This document shows positions 12,501 through 24,978 of a DNA stretch of 64,000 nt, piece by piece (within the stretch, counting starts at the first letter, position 1; every line of letters begins with the position of its first letter). The notes beneath the pieces were generated by a model. The model was not told where the DNA came from, did no database searches, and saw only the letters and a list, made by a program, of their open reading frames with translations. Both the position numbers and the translations under genes were made by a program. Source of the DNA: Coprinus comatus. Its lineage: Eukaryota > Basidiomycota > Agaricomycetes > Agaricales > Agaricaceae. Location: positions 992,001 through 1,056,000 of the forward strand of contig JAWPGT010000004.1 in assembly GCA_034638255.1 (NCBI GenBank). The letters are read 5' to 3'.

Positions 12501-13148
12501 ATATAAACTTCTCCCGTTCCTCGTTGCCTCCAAGCCTTTTTTTTATTTTATTTTGAAAAACTCCTATCTGACACTAATTTGTTATTGTAGCCGAAACTTA
12601 TTAAACTTGCAGAAAGGAGCCGAGGCACGATTCAACAACATGCACCAGCGAGTCAATTGATCACTGGTAATCCTTATCCAGTTACATTACCAGAATCATT
12701 CTCCAAGGCTCATCACAGTTTGAGTGAAAAAGCGGATCGAATGAGGCTTACTGCGCCTGTCATTCGAAATAGACCAACCATTCCTTCGACATTATCATTA
12801 TCTTTCCATTCTACAGCTTCATGTATACCAGTACCATTCGGTTCCAACTTTAACACCACCACCAACAACAACGGCGGCCTCGGCGGCAATACAGCGGCGA
12901 CTATGTCAACAGGAGATTTGTTACCTGAGACGTTACCTGATATTTATCATTTTTCAACTATGGGAGCTGCTTTGGAATCGAGATATGGATTTGTTGCTGC
13001 TACTGAACCACAAATATTGGCAAAGGAACAGATGAAAACACCTTTTATTCCTTCTAGTCCTAGGATTTCGGAAGATGAGAGGTTTAATTTTGATTTTGGA
13101 GCGTTGAATGATGAATTGGAGGATACTAGTTATATGGCTTGGTTCTAG
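9569..13148 (+). CDS. Zn2Cys6 transcription factor with fungal_trans (MHR) domain, paralog 2
   Basis: Predicted nuclear regulator of 845 aa in 15 exons: 9569-9792, 9854-9866, 9934-9957, 10010-10049, 10104-10131, 10214-10747, 10827-11073, 11156-11254, 11321-11330, 11385-11476, 11602-11707, 11762-11986, 12058-12263, 12353-12484, 12591-13148. All phases close. The zinc cluster lies at residues about 70-98. The linker TAGRGSRFILANTEQLH, the coiled coil and the MHR motifs GLHRD and SLSLGRPPSL align with paralog 1 along the whole length, and the micro-exons (13 nt and 10 nt) and the 92-nt and 132-nt exons are conserved in size. Differences: the intron in the zinc cluster sits before SC instead of after SCK, and there are extra introns in the MHR. 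The low-complexity tail is much shorter. Targets are unknown. Confidence 0.92.
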
Positions 13149-13898
13149 TATCTTTTTTTTTTTTTCTTTTTTTTTCTTTGGAATGGGGAGTATACCGAAA
13201 GTGAAAAAGTGAGAATAGGAATAGGAATAGAAGGAGGAATGAATTGGTTTGGTTTGATTTGGTGTTGGTGGGAGGGTGGTGAAGGACTCTTGACTCTCTG
13301 TCTCTCTGTCTCTCTCTATTGGAATAGGAGGAATTATGGAGGGATAACAAAAACCCATGTGTGTGTGTGGAAATTTGTGTTTAATTATTTCTTTTCATTT
13401 TCATTTTTTTTTGCCTCAGTTGTTTTGGGATCTGGGTGGTACATATACTGGTTTTTTTCTCTCCTGATGTTTTCGTTGTTTTCGATTTTGCGCCACCCTC
13501 TCCTAGGCTTTCATTCTTCGTAATATGACATATATCCCATTCATGTTTTATATATCTTATCATACTCTCTCTCTCTCTTAGAATTTTGATGGTCACTTGT
13601 CCAGTGATTTTCTATAGTACTGTTAGATTATACTTAATGAGGTACACACACGGCCTCTCTTCAATTCATAGTTTACTCTTGGGAGTCTTGGGTTTGAATA
13701 GCGTTTCGAAGTTATGAACTCCTATTTGAAGATCATTATTCCCTAGGCCCGCCACTGGTCAAAAAACCAATTCGTCATCGTTGATTATGTAATACCCCTT
13801 GTTAATCCCTCTCCCAACATTCATTCACCTCCCGCAGCGCGTTTATTCTGTTGTACTGTTTTTTTCCTGAAAGACAAAACACCTTCAACTTTTCAGTT
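13149..13898. other. Intergenic between regulator 2 and POP2
   Basis: No gene. T-rich runs and CT-rich microsatellites (about 13290-13320 and 13565-13580) are seen. Confidence 0.5.
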
Positions 13899-15509
13899 AT
13901 GGGATCTAGGAATGAAGGAGGACCTGAAATTCGAGATGTATGGTCGACGAATCTTGATATTGAGATGCAGAAAATACGAGAATTGGTTGATAAATATCCT
14001 TATATCGCTATGGTACGTTCAACATCCCCTTCTCCCCTTCCCTTTACAAAGGTTTTATTTGTGAGGGAATGTTTTGTCTTACATGATAGTTAATTACCCC
14101 CCCTCTGCCTCTGTCTCTACCTTTGCCTCTGCCTCCCCCCCAAAAAAAAACACACCCACCCACTCATTTTGTCATTTTTATAGGATACTGAATTTCCTGG
14201 TGTTGTTGCGAGACCGATAGGAACGTTTAAGACTTCTTCGGATTATCATTATCAGACTATGAGGTGTAATGTTGATTTGTTGAGAATTATTCAAGTTGGG
14301 ATTACCCTTGCGAATGAAGATGGGAATCAACCTAATGAATGTGGAACTTGGCAGTTTAACTTCAAGTTTAATATCGAGTGAGTTATCTATCTTTCTATCT
14401 TTCTTTCTTCCTGAAATACCAAATAACTCACTGGTTTTTGTGTGTGTGTGTTTTTTTTATTATGATTTCCACCCCCTACCCCAATAGTGATGATATATAT
14501 GCACCAGAATCTATCGACCTATTACAAAAGTCTGGAATCGATTTTCAACAACATGCCGAGTTTGGGATTGTACCTAATGATTTTGCGGAACTTATGATTA
14601 CTTCTGGGTTGGTTTTGAGTTCGGATACGAGATGGATATCGTTTCATAGGTATGTTTAGATTTATCTTATTTTATTCTTAAGATATTCTTGAGACTTATG
14701 GACGCTTTAACACCCCTCTCTCTCTACCCTCACCACTACCTCCAACCTTCACTACTTTCATCACCTTTGCACCACAACCGTCGTCATCTCTAACGTGTTT
14801 AGTGGTTATGATTTTGGATACTTCATCAAACTCTTAACTGCTGAATCACTCCCGACTACAGAAGATGATTTCTTTATATTGTTGCATATGTGGTTTCCTA
14901 CTGTTTATGATATCAAGTTCTTGATGAGACCATGTAAACAATTGAAAGGTGGTCTTCAAGATGTTGCGGATGATCTTGGTGTACGTATCGTCTCATATAT
15001 ATAAAAAAACAGCATTATCCTCACACCGCGTATATATTTATATTTATATTTACACAATTATTATCCAGATAATCCGACATGGCGCATCACATCAAGCAGG
15101 TTCAGATTCACTTCTCACATCCCAAACTTTCTTCAAACTCAAAGAAGTCTATTTCAATGATGAAATTGATGATGAAGAATATTCAGGAAAACTATATGGA
15201 TTAGGACAAACTTTTTCTATGACAAATGGTTTAACAGATCCATCTAGAGGTGGTGCTACAATTGCTGAAAGAGATGATCGTGGTTCGACAATTAGAGATT
15301 TACATAATCAAACTCCTGGACCTGGTGGTGTTGGTGGTGTTGGTGTTGGTGTTGGTGTTGGTGGACCTCAACAAGGTCAAGGTGTTGGTGTTGGTATGGG
15401 TTTGAGTTCTTTACAAGCACTTTCGGCTATGTCACCTAGTGGTTATCCAACTCATATGGGTGCGAATGGACCTTATAGTATGCGTACTTCGTTAGTTGGT
15501 GGTAGATAG
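13899..15509 (+). CDS. POP2: CCR4-NOT deadenylase subunit CAF1/POP2
   Basis: A DEDD-family 3'-5' exoribonuclease that shortens mRNA poly(A) tails as part of CCR4-NOT. Five exons (13899-14012, 14184-14377, 14488-14649, 14803-14980, 15069-15509) give 362 aa. The protein starts [20 protein letters not shown]. The first catalytic pair is in AMDTEFPG (D and E), the third Asp in [12 protein letters not shown] and the last in [10 protein letters not shown], so all four acidic residues are present. [16 protein letters not shown] and [13 protein letters not shown] are further family landmarks. The tail beyond KLYGLG is a lineage-specific Gly/Val/Gln stretch of about 100 residues. ATG 13899 is the first one directly ahead of the conserved N-terminus. 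Confidence 0.93.
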
Positions 15510-17150
15510 GTTGGGAGCTAGGGGGATTTTTGTAGTTCTTTTCATTTTTTTTTCATTTCCTGTTGTTGTTATATTGCAAGTGTTTGTATTATGTACTTCT
15601 TGACCTAATATCTTGCATATTTCTGTGTTTTATGCTGTACAAATGTTCAGTGTAAGTGGTCAACAAATAGGTAGCGAGTAGTCTATCGCAAAAGAATAAA
15701 GTTGAAATTGGGTATACTTGGTGTCGCGACAGGGAATCTTCCTACTAGGTAGCCTATTATCCCTCTCCTCTCTCCTTAATCCAATACACAATACGCGACC
15801 CGAGCCCAAACCACCTCGTCGTCCTTTTACTATTATCTTCGCGTCAACTACAAGCGACTCCATATACGATGCTCTCAATTTCTGGAGATCATATTCCGAG
15901 GATATCTTCCTACGTTCTGGCGAAAATTCTCCAAGTAGTCTCTATCTTTAGTTTTATACATTGTATCTCAGATCTCAGACTTCAGCTTCAAGTCTGTTCT
16001 AAGCAGGTTTCCTTTTCTTTAACCTCTTCCTTACCATATGGCATATCATATATCATATATAATTGTTCTAGGTATAGTTCTCTCTTTCTCGGCGATTTTT
16101 TTTTTTCAGCTTTAGGATAATATATTTCACTCGGATATTGAAGATTTCATATATATCACATAGTTTAACAGACTTTTTAAATTCTCTTGTACCAATCCAT
16201 CTCATTTCGCACCCATGTACTGAGTGGCTGATCTTGCCCCCAAGTTAATGATGTCATCAATATAGGGGCTGTCCTATTTTTATCACACCTTACCTGTTCG
16301 CCCCCCTCTCTTTCTCTCCAATGTCTTCAACATTATCCCGAGTTACCTGGTAATAGCCAACTGCCTGTGTGCATAGAATCTACATATGTGGCACTTTGGC
16401 CAGTATGTTGGTTTTCTTTTTTTGACACTGAACGATGAAGAGTGCTTCATCCTAAACCGGTCACTGGATGGATGACTCATTAAACGGTACTGTGGCAGTA
16501 TGTACTATGCACACGTAGAAAATCTCAATGAACCACAACCATATTGATATTGTGTTAGAAACAAGAATCGTATACACTTCACTGTTTACATTTCATAGGT
16601 ATTGTATCAGGACGTGACACTACGATAAACCAATTCAAATGGAAACAGATACTAGAACGTCATGAGTATAATAGAAACTCTTTGTTCGTTGTCTATACCC
16701 ATCGAGCTGAGAAATGAATCACTGGAAAGACAAGAGCACTACGGCTTTCCTTATTACTAACCAGAACTCCAGAACATTCTCTACTGTTATATGCTTTGAA
16801 TACCATACATTCTTTTTCTTCCATACTCCACAAACAATAGTATATGTATAAATGCTCCTAAAACATCACTTGAAAATGTATTACTGAAAGATCCTCTATT
16901 GTCCTCTCATTTGGAACGATTCATAAACAAAATAATTTAGATGTGTGGCCATAATACAGTATCTAACTTAAATAATTCGTCTTAAAGCTTTGAAAAAAGT
17001 AAGATATCATTCCCATTTGTGCTGAGCCTGGAGCTACCAGTCGACTGTCTTCTATCACTAAATACGAATATTTGAAAGCGACCATATTCAGGTTAATGAT
17101 TATTTAACATCATCGATCGTCTAACATGATTGAAGTGTATTATTACCTAG
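15510..17150. other. Intergenic, one dispersed repeat, no clear gene
   Basis: No gene could be supported. About 16385-16490 resembles 42998-43095 (a GTGGCACTTTG...CTTCATC block), so a degraded dispersed sequence is present. The last 200 bases may hold the undetected first exon of the next gene. Confidence 0.4.
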
Positions 17151-19049
17151 CACACTTGATTTACCATCCTGGGTGGAAGGTATGTGATACTATTGGATGA
17201 TAACAGATAGTTGGGAAAATAAGATTTATTATTTTAGGAAGTGCCCTCGCTGCTCTTTCATCAATCATTAAAAATCTCTGGAGCAATTCAGGGCAAATGG
17301 TCAAAAATTATTCCCAAACCTTCTTTGCTCCCTATGACGAGTCGGACTCGATTTCGTGCGACTCTACAATTACTTATATCATTGATGGATTACTGTGTTA
17401 TATATACTACATGGGCGTAAGTTGAGTGTCACTTTTGAAATGTTAAGGGAGTTAACAAGCTGCAGGTATACTACAATACTATATCCCCTATTGTAGAAAC
17501 ACGAAACGTGCTTCAACGCAAAGCTTATGACAGCTTTAGTCGGTTCTCTGATGGTCGAGGAATAGTATGATTCTTTCCCGTCGATGCTTTTCGTCTAGAT
17601 CATAATGCATTTCTATAGAATAATATCACTCAACTTGATACAGGACTTCGAGACTATTCCTTGAAAGCCTTCCAACAACGATTTGGCTTCGACTTCAACA
17701 AGAATCCGCCTGACTCTCTCCTTGCCGAAGGAGCAGACTATGCTTATATTGCTCGGAATTGGAAGCTCTCTTATTTTGAGAATCCAGAAACTGATAAAGC
17801 CAGTGTCAGTGATTATGTTGAGAACCATATTTTCAGGTAAGCGAATTGTTTCCTTGTGGCCAATACCTGCATTCAATTATCGTGCTCCAGTGGCCTCAAC
17901 ATGACTCTACAATCTGTGAAAAGTAAGTAGTATAAAGACATTGATTACCTTGATCTGTATTTTGAAGCTGAAACTCAGATTCAGCACTTGCAAACGCGGT
18001 TGGCGCATTTCAGAGTGCGCTCCAATCAGGGTCTGCCGACCAATGGTACATTTCTCCCGCTACGCACACCTACAAACCAGCCGATCCCACTGCCAATCCC
18101 GTTCGTGAAAACACCTTGCTTCTATACTTCAATCGCTCCGAGAAGGCGGCCAATGGAAAGCTAGTAAGATTAGCATATATCTATATATTTACGGTGAGAT
18201 ATAACCCTTGTTAATAAGAGGTGAAAGGTGAAAGGTTGAAAATCTAATTCGGGTTCGTTCAGGTGTTCTACGAGATGCTTCCAGCAGAGGAGAGGGCAGT
18301 AAAAGCATTATTCGTATACCTCTGTAATAATCTCGCAGCACGGTTACAGGCGGAAGGCTCAAACCGACTCAGTACTACATTCACAATACCTTCCGCAGAC
18401 GCAGTCTATCTGGAAGACCTGCTATTCGAATATTCGAAGCAAGAGTTCAAGCAAGGTTTTAACTTTGATTACGCAGGGATAAATAGCAAACCACCTGACG
18501 CCAATAGTAAAAAATTGAGGCATTTCCTGAACTATTCCAGGTGAACCATGAGACCGTGACGGCTAAGGAAGTGGAGAATTGGCTTGACGCAGAAGTTTTC
18601 AGGTATCCAATACACCATCTTTGTTGTTACTAACATACTAACCATCTACTAGGAAGGACAGCAGGACCTTTCCAGATTTTGCCAACAGTAAGTAGGAGGG
18701 AGTGACTGTGAACTCAAATTCAATAGAACTTGAAATACGAGTTACTGAATCTCCTTTTTCAGATGCCATTTGGGAAGAGATTCGGGACACGGCACTTCAA
18801 TGCATCACAGAATCGTGCACGAGGCCGGATTGGTGGTTCCACACACGAGTGCAGAAAGTCTATAAGGATCCTGCAGGTGGTGTTGGAATCAAACAGTATG
18901 CGATATATGTGTATGCGAAGGGTGTAATGGAACTTGAAGATGTAAGGGTCACTCGAACATTCGTGTACTATCTAGGGGTAAGCCTCAATTTCTCTACTCG
19001 GGCTCGCCACCTCTTATGCATTATTAGGTGTTTTGTGGTTTTGTTTGAT
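17151..19049 (+). CDS. Unrecognised spliced gene with internal duplication; one frame break
   Basis: I do not recognise the family. Ten phase-compatible exons can be read: 17151-17179, 17238-17416, 17466-17564, 17619-17836, 17891-17922, 17979-18163, 18263-18602, 18653-18687, 18763-18977, 19029-19049. The first exon begins in mid-codon, so the start lies upstream and was not found. Two related halves appear: YSLKAFQQRFGFDF...YVENHIFR in exon 4 and YSKQEFKQGFNFDY...NWLDAEVFR in exon 7, each just before an intron with the same phase. Exon 7 is one base short: after the A6 run at 18509-18514 the frame must shift for the second half to remain open, and the exon length (340) then also fits. Either a pseudogene, a sequencing slip in the A run, or a missed splice. 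The end (TGA 19049) is tentative. Confidence 0.55.
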
Positions 19050-19360
19050 ACGAAGTACATTTTTGAAGTTTCGGACATGTAAAACACACGGAGAATGAGA
19101 CTTTGGCGTTTTTGTATGATTTCTCTATGTGTTAGTACAACTGATAGACCAAAAATAACCAAAGTCGTCAGTCATTGGCATTTTCGTCATAATCCGTTTA
19201 GTCTCCAGTTGGTCTCTAGTAGGTGTATGGTGGATACTGGACACATGATGAAAAAAGTACATAGCCACCTGCAGTACGTCAAAGATGGATTCAAGATACT
19301 TAATACACAAGTTATTTATTAGGACTACTACTGAGAGCTCGGCAAAACTCGGGACTAGTA

Positions 19361-21987
19361 CTAGTAATAATGAGGGGGATGGCCGCGATGAGGAGATTGG
19401 GTAGGTGGATGAGGATGAGGGTGGTGGGGACGATAGGGAGGATGTTGTAGACGGTATGGATGATAATGTCCTGGATAATAATATCCACCATGATAATGAC
19501 CATCTTGACCATTTCCGTCTTGCTGTGCCGATTCCGTAGATTTAACAGCGCCACTCACAGAAAAGCTAGGAAGCTGCCCACTGGCAGTGGTGGAAGTAGG
19601 CTTTGTATTATTGGAAACAGTGCCGGTAGGCTTCGCACTAGCCAAAGAACCCTTAGGGTCTATATGATTGTTATTGATAGATTTGTTATCTGTAGACTTG
19701 TTGTCGCCTTTTGGAGCGTTGGTAGGTTTTGTAGAACCGGAGATGTTACTAGAAGTAGTGGAAACGGAACTTGAGGATCCTGGAGTATTAGATAATGACG
19801 ATGATTTTCCCGTTGGCTTTTGTTCCATCGAATTAGTTACTGACGTAGAATTAGCAGTAGATGACAGCCCTGTCTTCCCTGAGTTGTTGGACAATGGTGA
19901 GGGCTTTCCTGTTGGCTTTTGCTCCATCCCCTTCGTCACTGATAAAGCATCGGAGGTGGAATGTGACTGTCCTGCCGTGTTATTGGACAACGGTACTGGT
20001 TTTCCAGTTGGCTTTTGCTGTGTCGAGTTGACCACCGACGAAGCACTAGAAGTGGAGCTTGGGGCTCCTGCCTTCCCTGTATTATTAGCCAATGGTGACG
20101 GTTTTCCTGTTGGCTTTTGCTCGGAGTTGGTCACTGACGAGGCTTGAGTACTGGAACTAGCACCAGATTGAGTAGTTCCAGTCTAAGATTGAATGAATCA
20201 TCAATGAGACTCTGCAGTAGGATTGAACACGTACAGGCTTCGACATGCCCGAAGATGAGGCTGTTGGATGTTGGTTGTTTTCACCCTCGCTGTTCTCATT
20301 CTGATACTGACCATGTTGGTGCCAATTTCCTGGTCTATGATGATGGTGATGATATCTGTGCGGACGGGGACGAGGTCAACCATAGTAATCTCTTTCTACG
20401 AGGGTACTGGTTTCAGTCTGGGAATATAATGAATATGAGAACATTAAAAGTGAATATGCATCATACCGCATCAACAGAAGTAGAAGTGGCTGGAGCATCT
20501 GGTAAAGCGCTACTAGTGTCGACTACACTCTCTTCTCCGGTTCCAGGTCTATGGTGATTGTTGGTGTTGGGCGGACGATGACCACCTCCACTTCCACCAT
20601 TCTTTCCACCTCCACTTCCACCATTCTTTCCACCTCCACTTCCACCATTCTTTCCACCTCCACTTCCACCATTCTTTCCACCTCCACCATGCTTCCTCCC
20701 CCCACCATACTTTCCCTTTCCACCCTGACTGTGTTTTCCACCATTTCCTTTAGGATGGCCATTTCCGCCATGACCATGTTTATTTCCATGTTTATGGCGC
20801 CTCACAACAACCTATCACCAATCCGATATATCTTAGTCAAATGAAGGTTCGGGGGGGAAACGTTATCACGTACAGGAGGAGTAACTTCTTGTACTAACGG
20901 AACAGTAACCTGTGACTCTGTTTTCAGTAAATGAAATTAGGAGAGTCTCGAAGAAAATCTACGTACACCAAGTAACTGATTTACCTGTAAAAAGAAAAAA
21001 AGAAAAAAGTAAGACATTCTGTGCTAAAATACCAGAACTGAGAAACTTTACCCTGTCAATCCCGCTGCCAGGATCATTATCATTGTTATTATTATTATTG
21101 TTATTTTTTCGTCCTCGTCCCTTTAGAAATATACCAGTGAAGAGAAATAAGTGACGTTGTGATGTAATGATGTGCGAGTCGACTGCGTCCGTCAGTCGGA
21201 CTTCGAGACCTGGTAAGTCAAAGAGTAAATTTCAAATTTGCAGAGTTTCGGGATAAAATAAAGCAGTAGAATGAAAGGTTTGAAAACGGGGGTCAAATTC
21301 ACTGGCTAACTACGACCGAACTGTACTACTTTTATACTGAGAAAAATAAGATACCGAATCTTTTTATCATGTAAAGTAGACACCGAAAACCGTAAGTAAA
21401 ACAATGAAGATGTAATTAAAACGTGTGTTTATGAAGTAAGGGAACCGAAATGAAAAGAAATAAAGTTTTTACTGAATGATAATAAAACATGCCAATGCTG
21501 CCTCGTGTAATGAACCGAATTTTGAGTAATTGTACGTATGAGTCGGAAGAAAGTTTCGATAGGGTGGAATGTGCTTCAGAGATAAGATGGCCTGATATGT
21601 AGGAGGTACGACATCAGGTGATTTCGTATCTTCACACCAGTCAATTTCAAACCAACCCTCGAAAAAAAAACCCCACAAAACACTCACTTTACGTCGAGCC
21701 TCCAATGTAGGCTCATAAACATCACGAGCCTCAAACTCCAAATCCTCAGAATCTCTATCCTCAAGAATATCCCTTGCCTCTAACAAATTAATCACATCCC
21801 TAGCTTCAATATCAAGATCATAAGAATCACGTCGTTCAGCAAAGTCCAATTCAGTATCAATACCACGAGTATCCAAGTCATCATAAGCTGAACGTTTGAC
21901 AATTGATGTATCGAATTGAAGAGGTAATAATGTTACAGTCTTCGCACCAGTCAAAGCGAGAAGAACGAGTCCAGAAGTGATCTGCAT
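19361..21987 (-). CDS. Secreted Gly/His/Ser/Lys-rich repeat protein, one in-frame TGA
   Basis: A signal peptide (MQITSGLVLLALTGAKT) begins at 21987. Seven exons with matching phases: 21987-21688, 21120-21052, 20984-20969 (16 nt), 20917-20874, 20811-20467, 20417-20235, 20182-19361; 593 codons in all. After the signal comes an acidic region with repeated LEARD motifs, an Asn run, four KNGGSGGG units (24-bp DNA repeat, 20580-20680), a His-rich stretch and four units built around EQKPTGKPSPLSNN, then a His/Pro/Tyr-rich end. It looks like a cell-wall or matrix protein; no enzyme domain is visible. The first intron (567 nt) is unusually long for this region. Codon 20378-20376 is TGA in otherwise continuous frame (YYG-stop-PRPRPH). 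If that stop is real the product ends there and the repeat part is untranslated. Confidence 0.65.
20580..20690 (-). repeat. 24-bp tandem repeat encoding Gly-rich KNGGSGGG units
   Basis: The + strand shows four near-identical copies of CTTCCACCATTCTTTCCACC plus CTCCA in tandem. It lies in the coding sequence of the secreted repeat protein; copy number is likely to vary between strains. Confidence 0.85.
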
Positions 21988-22636
21988 TTTATAAAATAGA
22001 ATTTCTTTTTATAAAGCTATAGGTGAAAAGAATTAGAGACTATAATTAGGTTATGAGCGTGTCTCCTTGAAACTCACTTGTGAAAAAAAGGATGTAGATA
22101 GAAGTGTTTAGTTGCGCGACGAGGGACCGGCCCTTGAAGATTTCTGCAAAAGAAAATGAAACAAAATTAGAATTTAAAGTAAAACTTCAGAAGAGGATTG
22201 TACTCACTGCGACTGTATGGAAGATGCGCCAGGCACTCTGAAGAAACTTACATAGTCTACACATACCTTATATATGAAACCCACAGAATGTACCAACTAT
22301 AGCCCCATTGAATATTTAGTAACGTTCCATACCTGCACGTGTAGACAATCGCTTAACCGTTTGACGCCATAGAAACATTGGGGATTCATCCGATGATGGA
22401 TGTCATGATAAATTGGTAGGCATATGTAGATTTGGCTATACTTTAAAGCAAAAACGAGTCCCAAGTTTCATCCACTCGAACGTGCTAATGTGTCGAACTG
22501 CTGAGCGTTGATTGCTTGACCTATAAACGTTGAAACTGAAGAACCCGCTGAGAAAATCCGGAGCTTCCACATACGAAGAGGAGAAAGGAAACCGTGCGAA
22601 CATCAGAAACGCTGCTGGCATGATCCGTCTAATTCA
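21988..22636. other. Intergenic between the secreted repeat protein and the P450
   Basis: No gene. It holds the promoter side of the secreted-protein gene and the 3' side of the P450 gene. Confidence 0.5.
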
Positions 22637-24978
22637 CTATTGTTGTGAAATAGGTCGTATAACTACAGGCAACTGGTTCGTGTTATTAGGATCACCCCTT
22701 ATAACGGGTCTTGTCACAACTTCCGATTTCTGTAAAATGTCATCATGGGAGACCGCAAGATCAAACTCGAAGGCGCGAATCAACGTGAAGAGGATGGCTT
22801 TCATTCTAAAGGAGAAATTAGTATAAATAGCGAGAAAGTGAAGAAGAATACTAAAACATACTCTATTAGAATAAACCGATAACCAATGCATGCATGAGGA
22901 CCACCTAAGAAAGTGAGCATATTTCCCCATACACCCGGAATCCGTGTAGCAGCATCAGGAATTTTGATCCATCTATCCGGACTGTATAATCGTGAATAAT
23001 GAGTATGTTGGTACTATATCTAGACAGTCGATTCCAGACTCACTTAAACTCATGTGCATCTTGTCCCCAAATTGTCTTCAAACGATTGATGAGTAATATT
23101 GGTATAACGATAAGTTGTCCTTCCGTGATCCTGAAAACACTAATCGTTTGTATTGAACGGTAATAGCGTTTCAAAATACTTACCTGATGGGGTGATGCGT
23201 TACACCATTGGTATCTACGATAGGTACTTCAAGGGGCAAGACGTCGTCCTTAACCGCGGTTCGCATAGACGCGGCAACGGGTGCATGTAATCGGAGTGTT
23301 TCTCGAATAACAGCATCCAGATAAGGCAATGAGTTTAATTCCTCCATAGTGGGATCGTCTGTTGAGACACCAAGCAGTTCTTCTCGTAACCTCGTCTGCA
23401 CTGCCTTGTCTTTGGTGAGCGCATATATGGCCCAAGTTGTAGCAGTACTGTGTTAATAAGATGAAGTAAGTATCATTTCGTTATCATTGTGAGTTATTGT
23501 GCTTACCTAGTAGTTTCATGACCCGCAACAATGAATGTCGGTATCTCTTTCTCATGTTGTTAGTACGTACGCAGCCAGATAATGAAGGAGTACATACGGG
23601 AAACGACATCGTCATCGGACATTCGTTGATGTTCAGGTATATTCTTTGCTGTATTAGCACGGACCAAAAGCGAAAGCAAACTTTTTCTCTCAGCACCATT
23701 CCCATCAGATCCCATAGATAGGTTCTTTTTGTCCTCTACCATCTCTCTCCCTACGCGAAACATGATCTCTCTTGCTCTTGCAACTTCAGCATCTCGGTCA
23801 ACAGGCTGTAATCACAGTATAGGACATATGAGATAGGCCTTGAACAGGAACACCAATATAACTACTTACTAGGAAACGTAAGATAGGAACTACCGCCCTT
23901 AGCAGGCCGACAGCACTGAATGTCGAGCCCACCTTCAGCATAGTTTCCAGAGCACTTGATAAATCAGATTTACGGCCTTTTACTCCACTTAGTGAATCAA
24001 ATTCGTGGTCAAAACCTGCAACGAGTGTCAAACTCGTCAACTTTCTGAGATTATAGTACCTGAACGTACCGGCTTTCCCAATCACGTCCAACGTCATCTT
24101 ACTGAGCCACGATAATGCATCAACTTTCGCAGTACCACTAGTACTCTCTTGTAGCTGAGATGACCATGCATCCCGGAGCTATGGACTATGCATTAGTGTA
24201 TGTTCCCCTGAAGGAAGTGTGTGTAACTGTACAGCAATCGCCTTCTCCATGAATATTGGTGTCAATTCTTGAATCTGTGATGGGCCGAAAGCAGGATTCT
24301 GTCATTACGAGTTTAGTCAAAAAGGGATGTACCAGATACGAGCCCCCTGAACTTACAAGTATTCTCCGCTATAGATGACTTAAGAATTAGTGGTATCCAA
24401 TACACTCGTGATATAGAGAGGCTTGCCTGGTTTTTGTGCACCTCCCCTTCAGTTAATAGTACACCTATTACCACAAATATCAAAATCGAGCTAAAGAACG
24501 CCAATACAATTATTACCTTCCCCTAGTACACGTCTGAGGTCATAAGTGGCCGTTTTTGGCTTGTAGTAAGTGAAACTGTTCATTATTATATGATTAATAG
24601 CCTTAGTATCTGTGGTGTAGAGACGAGACCGCTGTAACAGTCATCAAAACCCATGTCATGATTCAGTTGTTATCATAGTACGTACTCCAAAGACGGTCTT
24701 GATCTTAATTGTGGGCCCATAATTTTCTATCCATGACTCCTGGAGAGCAGTTTTGGCCTGGAATATATTTAGATAGAACTGTGAAGTGAATTTTCGAATA
24801 GATGCCTCACAGCATCCAAGATATCTCTCAAATGTCCCATTAAGGCATCATTGCTTCTTGGGCCAGGGAAAGAGCGTATCGGAGACGTCAACTCGTTGTA
24901 TACAATTCTGGCAATTTTCAGTAGTAAATAGAGCCCAATAATAGCAGAACCTGTAGTGAGGAACGATGTTGGAGACAT
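22637..24978 (-). CDS. Cytochrome P450 monooxygenase, intact, 14 exons
   Basis: Microsomal haem-thiolate monooxygenase of 537 aa. Exons: 24978-24811, 24757-24686, 24631-24517, 24464-24427, 24368-24357, 24298-24233, 24178-24070, 24015-23870, 23805-23598, 23546-23507, 23447-23184, 23130-23044, 22981-22862, 22805-22637; every phase closes. An N-terminal membrane anchor is followed by the Pro-rich hinge FPGPRS. RRILNPAFGP is the helix C region, AGHETTS the oxygen-binding helix I motif, ETLR (about residues 374-377) the ExxR motif, FNPDRW the PERF-type motif and [10 protein letters not shown] the haem loop with the Cys ligand near residue 473. The fifth exon has only 12 nt (encoding RRIL) and the intron before it begins with GC. 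ATG 24978 was chosen because it starts the anchor; the frame stays open upstream. Substrate is unknown. Confidence 0.93.

Noticed and set aside
15718..15951. 78-codon + strand frame downstream of POP2
   Set aside because: Starts from a non-ATG codon, no conserved features; probably chance.
20376..20378. Genome-wide TGA reassignment to Trp
   Set aside because: Regulator 1 and methyltransferase A end at TGA where the protein should end, so TGA acts as a stop in ordinary genes here.
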